Assembly: GCF_035083965.1 (NCBI RefSeq)
Contig: NC_089725.1
Coordinates: 30,203,925 to 30,267,924, forward strand
From: Branchiostoma lanceolatum
Lineage: Eukaryota > Chordata > Leptocardii > Amphioxiformes > Branchiostomatidae
DNA: 64,000 nucleotides
Reading direction: 5' to 3'
How positions within the stretch are numbered: the stretch's first letter is position 1; each line of letters opens with the position of its first letter. Of this stretch, positions 41,001 to 53,600 are shown one piece after another. Below the pieces are notes generated by a model that saw only the letters and a program-made list of their open reading frames with translations, did no database searches and was not told where the DNA came from. Both the position numbers and the translations under genes were made by a program.

Positions 41001-44000
41001 ACAGCTCGAGATTCAGAATCCACTGGATGATGATTATAACAGAATGATGGCAATAAGAAGATCTTAAACAATGTTAAAGATGATGATGAGACAAGCATAT
41101 ATCATATATATATATATATATTAGCATGTATATCCATATATATTATTATTTACATAAATAACATATTTATATATAGCACAGCTCAAGTTATACAGAAAGA
41201 GGGAGAGATAGAGATAATGAAAATCAACCTGTTCTGTGGCACTGGCGTTGACTATTTCCTGTAAGATGGCACTGATGCTGGTGACGTCATTAGATGAGAT
41301 CGTTTCAGTCTGTACTGTGATCACCTGAAGCTCCGTTGCCACAGATAGGGCTGTCTCGTTGCTCACTACAACCTGAATAAGGCACAAAAACAAGGACTAC
41401 CACTGCAGTACCAAGGGAAGCCTCTAGGATCGAGGACCAAAACTGACCTTGACCTTCGTCGTCTCAAAATCTATTCACATATCAAATATCATCACATTCC
41501 ATTGATAACGTTCTGAGTTATGCTGCACGTACGCGCAAACACGCAGGTAAGGTAACTCGAAGTACTCTCTTGTCTTTGTAAGTTGTTTAAGCTTATATCC
41601 CCATTAGAACGTTTTTCAGGACAGTACAACTCTTATATCATCCAACCCAATCCAGCATGCACAGCTAGTTGGTTTATGAATAGTTTTAGATGTTAACACT
41701 TACCTGAGACAGGTTTCGTAAGTCAGTATCACACGTGAGGACGACAGGTGGGTCCCACACTGCACCTCTATCTGTGGTGATCCGACAGAAACGAGTAGCC
41801 AGGGGTTTCTCTGTGGGGTAGAATACAAAATTAGAAAACTAGTTAAAGCCATGAATACATGGTGGCATGGTGGCCTTATAATGTTTAACCAAATGTTGTT
41901 TTTATCCGAAATAGGCCCATATACAAATAGTCTCATTAGGTTGTCACTGGATTATTCAATTCTATGTACACAATCAATTCTTTCATTCACACCGACATAT
42001 CGATGTGAACATTATACTTGATTTTGTGAAAAGAATTTTATCCAGGCCCATATACTTACCATTTTCTGCGGACGGGTTACAGTGTTTGGTAGAGTAGGAG
42101 AAACTGTCGCCGTCCGCACGCGGAAAAGACACGTCACCGGCCTCTGTCTGAACAACCTCCCCTTCACAATAACCTGTTACATTGGGCAATATCAGTTGAA
42201 TGTAATCTAGAGGGGTAAATGTATGAATTGGTCAATAAAAATCTAATTTCTAATGAAAGTGCGTTACACCCATTGGTTCTAGGTCCATGGCATTTCTGTG
42301 AAAAAATAAACACTCATTGTTCTAGGTTGCAAATACAGCGGGGCTTACATGCAATGTGCTTTTCTGCATTCATGTACAGTGAGGAAAGCCTAAGTCTAGT
42401 TATTTGGTTTTATCCAATTGCTTGAGTAACTATTTTTGGCGTAAGTTATTTGGGGATTTGCACTTACTTGTGGATAGCACAGCGTCCACCTGGCTCACAC
42501 TCAGGCTACCAAGACGTCCTCCATTATCATTTATGTACTGCTGGAGGGTTGCTACCACAACCTCATCTGATACAGGAGTCTGACCGGTGAACTCCATGTC
42601 AACAGTAGCAATCACGCTTCCCATGCTTAAAGAAGGAGAAAAAACTAACATGATCAAAAACATACAAGTATGCAGTCATAAGCTGTCAGATGGAAAACAT
42701 AAGCCATTCACCATGCAATAGCAAAACATCAAACTTCCGGAAACTTGGAGGTTTCTTAGGTCACCTTGCGCTTCTAAACAGTTGTTGATATGTCAATGTT
42801 GTCTGGATTTTTTCTGTCATTAAGTTCGTCATGGTAATGTTTTCGTGCCTGTGTGTTGGTATGTGCTTTTGAACAGCATACCTCGAGACGTTGTAAAAGA
42901 AGTTAACATTATTTTTCAAACGTATGAGTTGATTGATCCTATTGGCTTTTTAAAGATATCAATGATATAGAATATTGGAAGAAATCAAATGCAACAGGTA
43001 TGGTAGTCTATGCCCCAAAAGTTTATTCACCGAAATCCCTCCACTGTTGCCTGTCTGAAGCTGGAAACTTCCGCAAATGCTTGGGATGTCTGCAAGCAGA
43101 AGACAGAAATAAACGTTAAGGCAGCCATTTTGAATACTTGAAACAAGGATCTATCTCTGATAAATAAAAACAAAATGGATGTTCCAAGATATGTAGAGGT
43201 GTGTACCTCAAACTCTATCACCCGTGCCAGCATCTGGTACCGCGGGTGATTTACGTCATTGAGGTCGTCAGTAAACACTTCACCTGCTAATGTCAGGTCG
43301 GCAGAGACCACGGCTGAAATGAAAATTAATACATGTATATTAGAGCGACAATATTTACGACAAATAAAACATATTACATACAACCTGTTTCCCTGTTACA
43401 TGTATTATTTATATATGTAAAATAATGTGGGAAATGCCAAAAGGTCAGCAAAATCGAAGTACGACAAATGCATTTAGAATGCATTGTTAACCAGAAAGCA
43501 AACACCAAAATGATTTTAGCCTTTTCAAGTGACACATTATAATTGTTTCTCGTTGATCACTAGTGTGTAATAAGGTACTCATTAATGATAGTATTTTGGA
43601 GAGGAGCTTAAAACAGAGATGTATAAAACAAACAGTTATAATCAGGAATCACCATAATGTTGCTTTTTTTTAGAAGCATGTGGCCCAATAGAGTCAATTC
43701 CATGTCACCGAGAGGGCTTTCAGATAATATTGCTAATAAGTTTGAACAATTTTAGATACAAAATCAGCATTTTGATTTTAAATGGATATCCCAAAGTGCT
43801 TGAATCTGATAGTAGTGTGCCTGTTAGTGTGTGTGTGTAGGCGCGCATGTGTGTGTGTTTATCTGTTTCTCTATGGATGTGTGTTTATTAAAGTGACTTT
43901 GTGTATTTTTGAGTTCATTCGTGTTAGGGTCTGTGTAAAGTAGGAAAAAGTTATAGAAAATGTTGATAAGAAAATGCTCACCGACGACGACAAGATCAAC

Positions 44001-47000
44001 ATACTGCATATCAGTTCCGAAGCCGTTATCGGCCGAGCAGCGGTATTGACCTTGACTTTGTGATGTCACATTGCGCAGTCGCAATATGTCCCCGGTAGAC
44101 TTGGACCCATCTGAATATTCCCAGGTGACATTGGAGGACGGATAGCTCGTGACGGTGCACGTGAACGTGACGTCACTTCCGGCGTCAACTACATATTCCG
44201 AGTAAGGTAGCGTCACTGTAGGACGAGCTAGATATGTAAAAAGATAATATGTAAATGAGGCCCTGATTTGCATGATTTATGTGTAATGTTGATGAGCTTG
44301 ACCGAATTTCCAGATGCCGCATGAAATTTCCGTTAGTCATTACTATGGAATTATAGCACTTCCTCCTTGATTATGCAAATTAGGTCTTCACTTGCAAACA
44401 TGATATCTGCTTCTATATAGCCGGTATAAACGCCCTTCGGCGTAACACACCAGCTTCTCTGGTACGAGGCGCGACAGCAGCTCGTTATACTACACCGAAC
44501 GACAAGTCACACTTTTGTGCATCTAGCTGCAAACGTTGTTCTTTATTCTTTATTCTGCTTAAACGTTGTTTAAAGCTATCTAATGAGGATGCTCCTACAG
44601 TAGTTGGCGGCAATGAGTTCTACTCTATAGCATGCATATGAATGCTTTTGTAAAAATAATACAAGCCAGTGACAAAATTCGAGGGACAATAATCTGGTCC
44701 TACTTTAGTTAATGCCTGCTAGCAGATCGCATATAGGACAAGACCTAACCTAACGCATACTATCAAAACATAACCTTCTTGGCAAAGGTGATACATCCCC
44801 AAAAGATATCGAGATACAGGGCCGACAATGCCTGCTGCCAGATCACAGTGATACTTAAGTGCTGACCTAGAACCCGTCCAAATTCAAAGCATCGAAACTG
44901 CTTAAAATGTTAAAACGTAACCTTGAGTTGATGCCAAGGTCTGGGCAAAGATGAATTACATGTACAGGCGTCTTGATTCTTATATGGTGCATTACATAAA
45001 GGGGAACGAGGTATCAAAGCCTAAAGTGCTGATGCAATAATATATTAAGTCACTAGGGGAGCCATAATCAAACTAGTACTTCGTTTTGACAAAACCCACC
45101 CACATACCAAATGAAGTAAAGCAATTGAAGATACACATGTGTATATATGTATATTCATAACTTCTCGAATTATGCTGTTCACACTCACACAAACCCATGC
45201 ACACAAACACAAGCACAGACAACAGACAAAAATAGCAATTAACTTCCGTAAGGTAAATTAGAAACAGCACTTACTGTACACAAACAGAGTTTGCCTTGCA
45301 GAGTTTCTGTTAGGATTCACTGCTCCCAAGTCGACTACGCTACAGAAAAACTGCCCTGCGTCAGTTATTCTCAGTGACGTAATACCCAGTGACTTCTGAG
45401 CTCCAACTATGGACACCCTATCGGTGAAGTTTGTTGACGTCGCGGTGATTGCGTCATTGACAAACCGTACGACGATCTCATCTCCCCGCATCCAGTTCAG
45501 TAGGTACGCAGAAGGAAATGTGACGTCACACTCGAACTGGTGGAAGGAGCCGACTTCTTTGTTGATGGTTTGGCCGTCTGATTAAGAAAAACAGAAAAGT
45601 ATGAACAAGAAAGAATGACAATGTAGTGACGTTGACCATCGTTTTACTCCCAATGCCATTCACTAGCTCCAGATAATTGAACACCCGTCGTTCCTTGCTT
45701 CAGATCGTCAGTTCTTCTTTGAAATATTCTGACAAAAATGTCCTTGCAGGTGGGGTCAAACAGACACCATTTTTTTATCAAGCATCTAAAGCTATCTGCC
45801 AACAAATCAAAAAGATCAAAATACATAAAGGCAAAAAAGATACAGTACCACTGTAGCAGAACCGGACGCTATGCTACAGTACTAGCGAAAGCCGCCAAGA
45901 GGCATTAAATTATCCTTGAGTGTTGTCTTCCCAAGGCCTACTGACCTATTAAACATACACACAAACAGCCACACCGAACATAACATCCATTTTCACTGAG
46001 GTTATAAAAAGACTAGGAATCCCAAGAAATACACTCGTAGATTGGTCAAGATCTCCAATTACACAGTACCAATTACAATCGGAAATAACAGTTACCAGAC
46101 GAGCACAAAGAAAACAAGAGTCAGGAGACCTCATACCTTCATGAAATAGTTTAATTGTGTAAATATTTACTTAAATAAGTTCTGATGATTTGTATTTCAT
46201 TGTGTAAATCTCTGTCTAAGCCACCTATATACCTAAATCCATCGGTTCTTTGTTCAGTTGTCCTCCGTGGAAGATTTGTTTGAACAAAGCAACCCAGCAG
46301 TTTGGGAGCAAGCTGCTATGGGGGCCAAATATGAACGACTTCTTCTTTACATCAAAAGCTATCTACTGTTAAAAAATCAAGACCAAAGCATACCAATTAC
46401 AATACTCGTAAAGGCAACGCAAAGCATTACATAGATTAGAAAGTTCTACCTGATGTGGACTGGATGGGTGTGGACTGCGTGGGTGTGGTTGACGGAGGCG
46501 GGATTGTGGCAGGCTCACACGTCACACCGTCACCGACTAACCCCGCCCAGCACGTGCAGGTGAAAGAGCCCAAGGTGTTGGTGCAGTTTGCAAACGCATG
46601 GCAGTTATGGCCGGCATCACACTCATCTACATCTGCAAAGATCATACATATGAAAAGGCTTAACTTTTCATAACCAACAGTGAAATAATTGGGATTGACA
46701 GTTTACAAATACTTTAGAGTACTGGGCACCCTTGCAGCTGGCGGGACACACACAGCCGACCGTCACGTTACATTCTCCACCGTTGCAGCCGCAGATTTCG
46801 GCACAGTTGCAAATCAGTACAACTTTTTATGGACAGCATATTTCCTTACCTCGACATTTGGGGCCGAGGCGTCAGAGAACACCTACCAATGGGAGTTTGA
46901 CATGTTTCTCCTTCGTAGCCATCTCCACAGGTACATGTGTAGTTGTCTGCACCGCTGCTGCAGTTACCATGGACGCACGGATAGGGCTCACAATGATCCG

Positions 47001-50000
47001 CAGCTGTCAGGATATGGGGAAAAAGGAACCTTTAGAATTGAAATTTGTTTGTAAAACGAAGTACCTGAAATGAAACAATCTATAGAGTAGAAATGTAAAC
47101 AAATGTGCACATACTATCTTGTCCACCTGATCTGCAAAAGTTCAGTTCAAAAAAAGACAGGCAGTATTGAAAAGTGATAAATCATGACAGTGCGTTACAC
47201 GCCCTTGCTTCTGGTGGATGGTGTGACGATGGTCGTTGTAGAAGAACCTGAAAGTGATTATAAATGATCAGTCATTAATATTTCTATCATTATCCAACGG
47301 AGATTTTTTGAATTTTGATCAAGGCTTGCCCACCGATGAGATGGATTATGCTCACTCCCTCACTCTCACTCACTCACTCACTTACTCACTCACTCACTCA
47401 CTCACTCACTCAATCACTCACTCACTCAATCACTCACTCAATCACGCACTCAATCACGCACTCAATCACGCACTCAATCACTCACTCACTCACTCACTCA
47501 CACTCACTCACTCACTCACTCACTCACCCCCTCACTCACTCACTCACTCACTCACTCACTCACTCACTCACTCAATCACTCAATCACTCACTCAATCACG
47601 CACTCACTCGCTCATGAAGTCGGCCACGTCCTAGACCTAGCTAGTCCCTCAGTTCCAGACAGACTTTCCGGTCTGATTAGGGTCTGATTTTTTATAATTA
47701 GTACAAAATTGGCTTGAACCCTTAGTGATAAATGATGAGAATTTTAAACTTGTGACATGTGCCAGTCATAGTTGAGGGTCAACATCACCATGCATAGATT
47801 ATGTCAATGTGTAAGTCATTTGCTTAAAAGATCCAAATATTTCATGGAAGTATGAGGTCACCGAACTCTAGTTTTTTCTCATTTTCTTTACTTGGTGTCA
47901 TACAAATAAAATCATTATGGGCATACTTGTGAGACAGTCAACGCCTACATCCTCGTCATGGACACAGTTGTGACTCATCCATCCCGAGTACCGGCAGTCA
48001 AACAGGCTACTCTCGGCCCCATTGCATTGAAGGTCATCCATGTAGATCGGGCCTGTTCCTGTATTGCATACAGTGATATATAGTAAATAAATTACTTCAT
48101 TAGAAACTGTAAAGTAAATTGCATGTTAATATTGCTGTCTTTGATAACGACATGTAATAGAAGGTCTCACCTCGCCCAAAATAAGCACCATTGCGAACTC
48201 GATCGGCGCCGGTGTAACCTAACATTCTGCAGACAACGTTTCCATCGTTGATTCCAAAACTGTCGTCACAAACGGTTCCCCAGTCGAAATTGTTCACAGG
48301 CCGGACTTCCACACGGCCTTCAGTTGGACTGGAACCTCCGACGAGACGGATTCTACTACTGGGGGATGGTGTGGAGTGGACTAGAGGGATTAAATCAATT
48401 TTCATCATTTGATTGTTTTCGTTCTTACCTCCATTTTTCACTGCGTGTGAAAGTCAATTTGAGTGCATTTGTGAGGTGAAAGTATGCACCTTGTGTCAAA
48501 GAACTTTAACTGCTACAAACTTCAAACGTGATGGATACTATCAATAATCAGCTGTAAAATGATATAGATGATATAGATTATGTTACATAGGTATTGTTTT
48601 TTATCAATTGTGGATGCTGCTTGTATATAATACTTGTGTAAAAATCAACACAATGCAGCTTTTATGTAACACTGCAAGGTTGATTCTAATAGACTGAATT
48701 GAATTGAATTATAGATAATAATCTATATGAACATACTCATTGTCATACCTCTGAAACAGACAACGCCTGCATCCTCGTTATGGCCACAGTTGTGACTAGC
48801 CCATCCCCGGTACGAGCAGTCAAACAGACTCCTCTAAGACAAGGTAATCAAATGTAGTCACGTATATCCTATATAAAAGAATGTAGTCATCATGGACTTA
48901 CTCATTGCGGTACTTGTGAGACAGACGACGCTCACATCTTCGCCATGGCCACAGTTGTGACTCGCCCAACCCTGGTACGAGCAGTCGAACAGGCTGGTCT
49001 CAGCCCCAGTACACCTTAGGTCATCCATGTAGATGGGCCCTGTCCCTGGATTGAAAATAACAATGGTGGTAGATCAGAATCAAATCAATAATTTTCAGTA
49101 TGAAGGCATGTCAAAAATGTTGGTTTGATATAGGTTTTTAAATGCTGGAATATATGATGGAAACTGTTATTTGAAACACTTAAAGCTACGTCGGGCCCTG
49201 TCACACTTGTAGGTTTATTCAAGTGCGCATGAGTTTCGCAGTTACATTTTTTGGTTTAAGTAAAGTTTTAGGGGAAGAAGTTGTTTTTCACTTTGACCTA
49301 CCGTTGTGCAGCCTGGTTATCGAACCAAAGAAATGACTTCATCGACTGCAAGTTCAACCTAAACCAAAAACTTGTTAATGCGCAACTCATGCGGACTTGT
49401 ATATACGCACAAGTGTGACCGTCAGGGCCCTTACCTTGTCCGAAGTGGGCATCATGATGAAATGTTTGATAACCAGGGTATCCCAGCATTCTACAGATAA
49501 CGGTTGCTTCCCGAGAGTCGAAACTGTCGTCACAAACGGTCCCCCAGGTAAAACTGTCCACCGGCCGGACTTCCACACGGCCTTCGTTTGGGAAGGGACC
49601 ACCGACGAGACGGATTCTGGTACTGGGAGATGGCGTGGCACTTGTAGAGGGGCCTGAAAGTGATTTGTTCTTTTAATGATATGATGATATACAATCAAAC
49701 ATTGATATTTCTATCACAATGCATGTATGCTGATGTATGTTGATGAAGGTTAGAGTTGACAGCTACTGATTCAGTACTTATGCTACACATTTGTCTGTTT
49801 TAGTACCAAAACTACGTGCAACATGCTAGCTAGCGTCATGTGAACTCAATGGTATGTAGGGGATACGTAAATATTCAAAGTTTGATGCAAAATGCAACGT
49901 TGATTTTGAAAGGAACAAGGTATCATTGATGCTGATATAGCGTCACAAAATCTACAATACAAGCTTCTTCTCTTTCTTTTGATTTCGTTTGTTTTTGCCT

Positions 50001-50663
50001 TGATGTAAGTGAGCAACTAAGAAATGTTTTGCAAAGACTGATTGTATAAGGGTTGCTTATATGTCACCTAATGGTACCGGTATGCAGTTCATTTCGTCAC
50101 TTCCGTCAGAGCAGTTGAAGAAACCGTCACATCTCCTGAAACAGTCGATCTGCTGACCGTTGGAACAGTTGAAGTAGCATCCTGTTCCCGCTGTGCTACC
50201 TGAAAAGTCAAACATTTTAAAAAAGTATTTCTCACAAAAGTATGGTTTCGTAGCCATTGTTTTCGAAGACTTCCACATGGCCTTCGTTTGGGCTGGAATC
50301 TGCTACTGGGTGATCATGATGATGATATTGACATTTCAAGTCTTTGTCATTATTCTATTGTCTTTCTTTATTTTCTGTTTTTCCAATTAGTATCGAGTTA
50401 TTTGCAGTTATCCTTTGGACAATTATTTACAATAAACTTATCTAATAGATGAAGATATCATGGTGGGAACAAACTAATATTTACACGTAGATGTAAGTAA
50501 AACCAGAAGCCAAAAGGAGAAGAGGCCGTCCATACTCCACATTTAAAAGCATTATAGAATTAGAAAGTGGTCGAAGTGGAAAAGACCTGACAGAAATGAT
50601 GTGTAACCGAGAATACTGGAAGCAGAACTTTTTATATGCATCACTCGTTAGAGTATGATTATG

Positions 50664-50694
<31 letters not shown>

Positions 50695-53600
50695 GCAGAA
50701 TCATTATTTCTATGAAGGTGGTATCACCTGTGTCCTCATTGTATATCTAACACAAGACCATAGCACGTCCAAGTCAAAAGAAACAAAAACGGAAATTCTG
50801 CTGCAGTACCAAGGTCACATACCAGGGGGCCAAAAATCGACCTTAAACTTCGGCTTTCCAACACCTGCCCACATACCAAATATCATCGTAATCCATCAAG
50901 AGGTTCTTGAGTTATGATGACTACAGTAGTGCGGAAACACAAACAGACAGACAAACAGACAGACAGGCACAAAACTATATCTCCATTTTTCATGGAGATA
51001 ATAAATGTACATGTACACTAGAAATGCATCATTTGCGACAAGTAAAGCATATCTCACCCTACACCCCTCCATATACAAAAATGAACTGTTCAAAAATCAC
51101 TTTGGGCAAAAAGGGAGCGGAAAAACATATTTCGAAGTCGTCCAACTCCAAAACTGACTTTTCCCAATTCGATTGATCCCCCTTGCAGAAATCTGGATAA
51201 TGACCCGCATATTCCTTGGTGTATATGGTCCCATAACGCCTGCTAATCTGCCTTGACCACCTCAAAAATTCTAGTCCCGAAAATCGTAGACGTATCACTG
51301 ATATGGCATCATGTCCGTGTCAAAATATTGTCTTCAAAAACGTACCGAAAAATAGCCAAAATACGTGTACGATATACGTATCTGTACTTATTATTAAACG
51401 ATATGTACAAATATGTACACTGTGGGCGTATTTTCGCTATTTCAAGGCACGTTTTTGAATACGATATTTTGACACGGAAATAATGCCATACACATTATGG
51501 CATTTCCATGTCAAAATACCGTATTTAAAAACGTACCTTGATTTAGCGAAAATGCGTCTACGTTATACGTATTTTTACATTAAATCGATATCGTTTTACG
51601 TCTACGATATCGCTTTCGGGACTGAAATGTCGTTTTATTGCGTTATGCGCAACAAAATCCATTTTGCTAAGATATCGTTATAAAACGTACCTTACATTAG
51701 CGTCTGCAGGTATACGATATTACAATTCAGGCCGGGTTTTTTTTTTCATACGGTGTCGCTGAATCGACTCTCCAAACCTGCTACGTTGAAGGTGAGAGGC
51801 ATTGCTGTTGCGTTGAAAGGTCTAAAACGCTAAAAGGTCCCGACCAGTAAGTGGCGCTCAAACCACACTGTTACAGTTGTGTAAAAGAGAACCCCGATAT
51901 CCTGATGCCATATCATATGCCGTGGACATTGAACTCACCTCCACACGCATCACGGGCTGCAGTAATCTGTGCCTGAGTCAGGGCGTAGTTGTACAGCTGC
52001 AGGCAAGCTATGCGACCCGCGTAGTACCGGCTGTCTCCGGCCCTCACCGCCACCCGGATGGGGTACTGACTTGCAACTTCGGCAACTCCGATATGTGTTT
52101 CACGGACAAGTTGGCCGTTGTTCCAGATGGAAGCCATCCCTGTTGTACTGTCGTATCTTCCACCAACGTAATTCCAAGCGTTTTGTTGCAGCACATTTGC
52201 AGTGACGTCACGTGAGAAATATCCATCTCTTCCTACCGACCTACAGCAGACAGTAAAAATACCATTCATCTGCCGATTATGAGAATAAGAAATCAACATA
52301 GATTTTTTTAAACCTGTTATTGTTAGTAGGGCTTTTACATACAAGCCAAAATTTTCTTTGCTTTTTTTGTTCTTTCTAGCAAAATGTGTTTAGAGGACCG
52401 ACGTCACCATCAGCGATGACAGCGAGAGATAAGTATTTTTAAAGAAGGTGGTTTAAAAAGTACTGGATAGGGAAATGATCATTCTAAATGATAAATATTC
52501 AGTGTCTGGAAACCTCCATTAACATTAATCCGCCGAGTTACATAAATCCACCACTTTTGAAAAACAGTTGGTTTGAAAGATCTCTAGTGCAGCGCCCCAG
52601 GTATGCACAGTTTAGAAATACAGGAGTGCAAATCTGGGGGACGTTGGGTTGGAGATCTGTTTGGACGTATCTTTACAGGGTGGCGGAATTATGTACCCTG
52701 GTGCCAGTGATGGAATTATGTTAGCAAATGTTAAGTAAAATTACCGCGACTGTAGCATCTGTGGAGACAGCTGCCAAAAGTGCACTGCCCACTGCATGTT
52801 GTTCCCGACGTAGTCGAAGATTGGTCCACTATCGCCAGTTGGAAATATGTGGGCCAGTATGGTGTAGGAGTTGCGCACATCCAGCTTGCCATTGTTGGGA
52901 ATGTGGATGTAGGAATCTGCAGTTCCCGAAAATTGGAATGCTCCGCCGGCGTGTCCATACGGTCCTGGGGCTAACTGGGTTCCGTATGCCGTCCCGTTGT
53001 TTCCGTTTCCGGTTACGTCTGATGCTCCATACCGTGCGTTCAAGGGCCACAAACCTACCGCAACTGCAGAAGACAGACAGACAAACACACTTATTCACAT
53101 AGTAAACAAAAAAAGCACCGAACAATAACATTTCAGCTTATGATACGATACTTAGACACAGAATGTACATTTTAGAGTGTTGATTCTAGCCTCTACCAGA
53201 CTAACTACGCCGACTATGGGGAGAATATTTGCTAGGGTTTCTTTGAAAGGCTCCTAAACGGGCGAAATGTGACCTTCACCATGGACTGACTCTACTGGCT
53301 AATTACTCCTTTTCTGCCGAATTCTACGATTCATACGCCCGTAAGAGGGCCTGGTGGAGGCTAAGTTGATTCAATACCGTTTTTGCGATGACAGTTTACA
53401 ACTTTGATTCAGAATGACTTCTACCAACAAAGATTAACTATCAAGTGAAAATCGGTCGACACGTAGTGCTGCATGGTTTCTCCTTTGTCAGTGACCTGTT
53501 TATCATACGTACAAATCATGTCAGTAGTACAGGTTCCACAAACTGATAACCATCAACTCAGAAAGTCTGGTTTAGAGACCAATTTGAAAATCTTAAACAA

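Noticed and set aside
47254..47634. Long SLTHSLTH frames
   Set aside because: Produced by the (CTCA)n microsatellite inside a receptor intron.
51877..52215. 112-codon plus frame over the laminin-G-like exon
   Set aside because: Antisense to the exon whose minus reading gives the LamG signature in phase.
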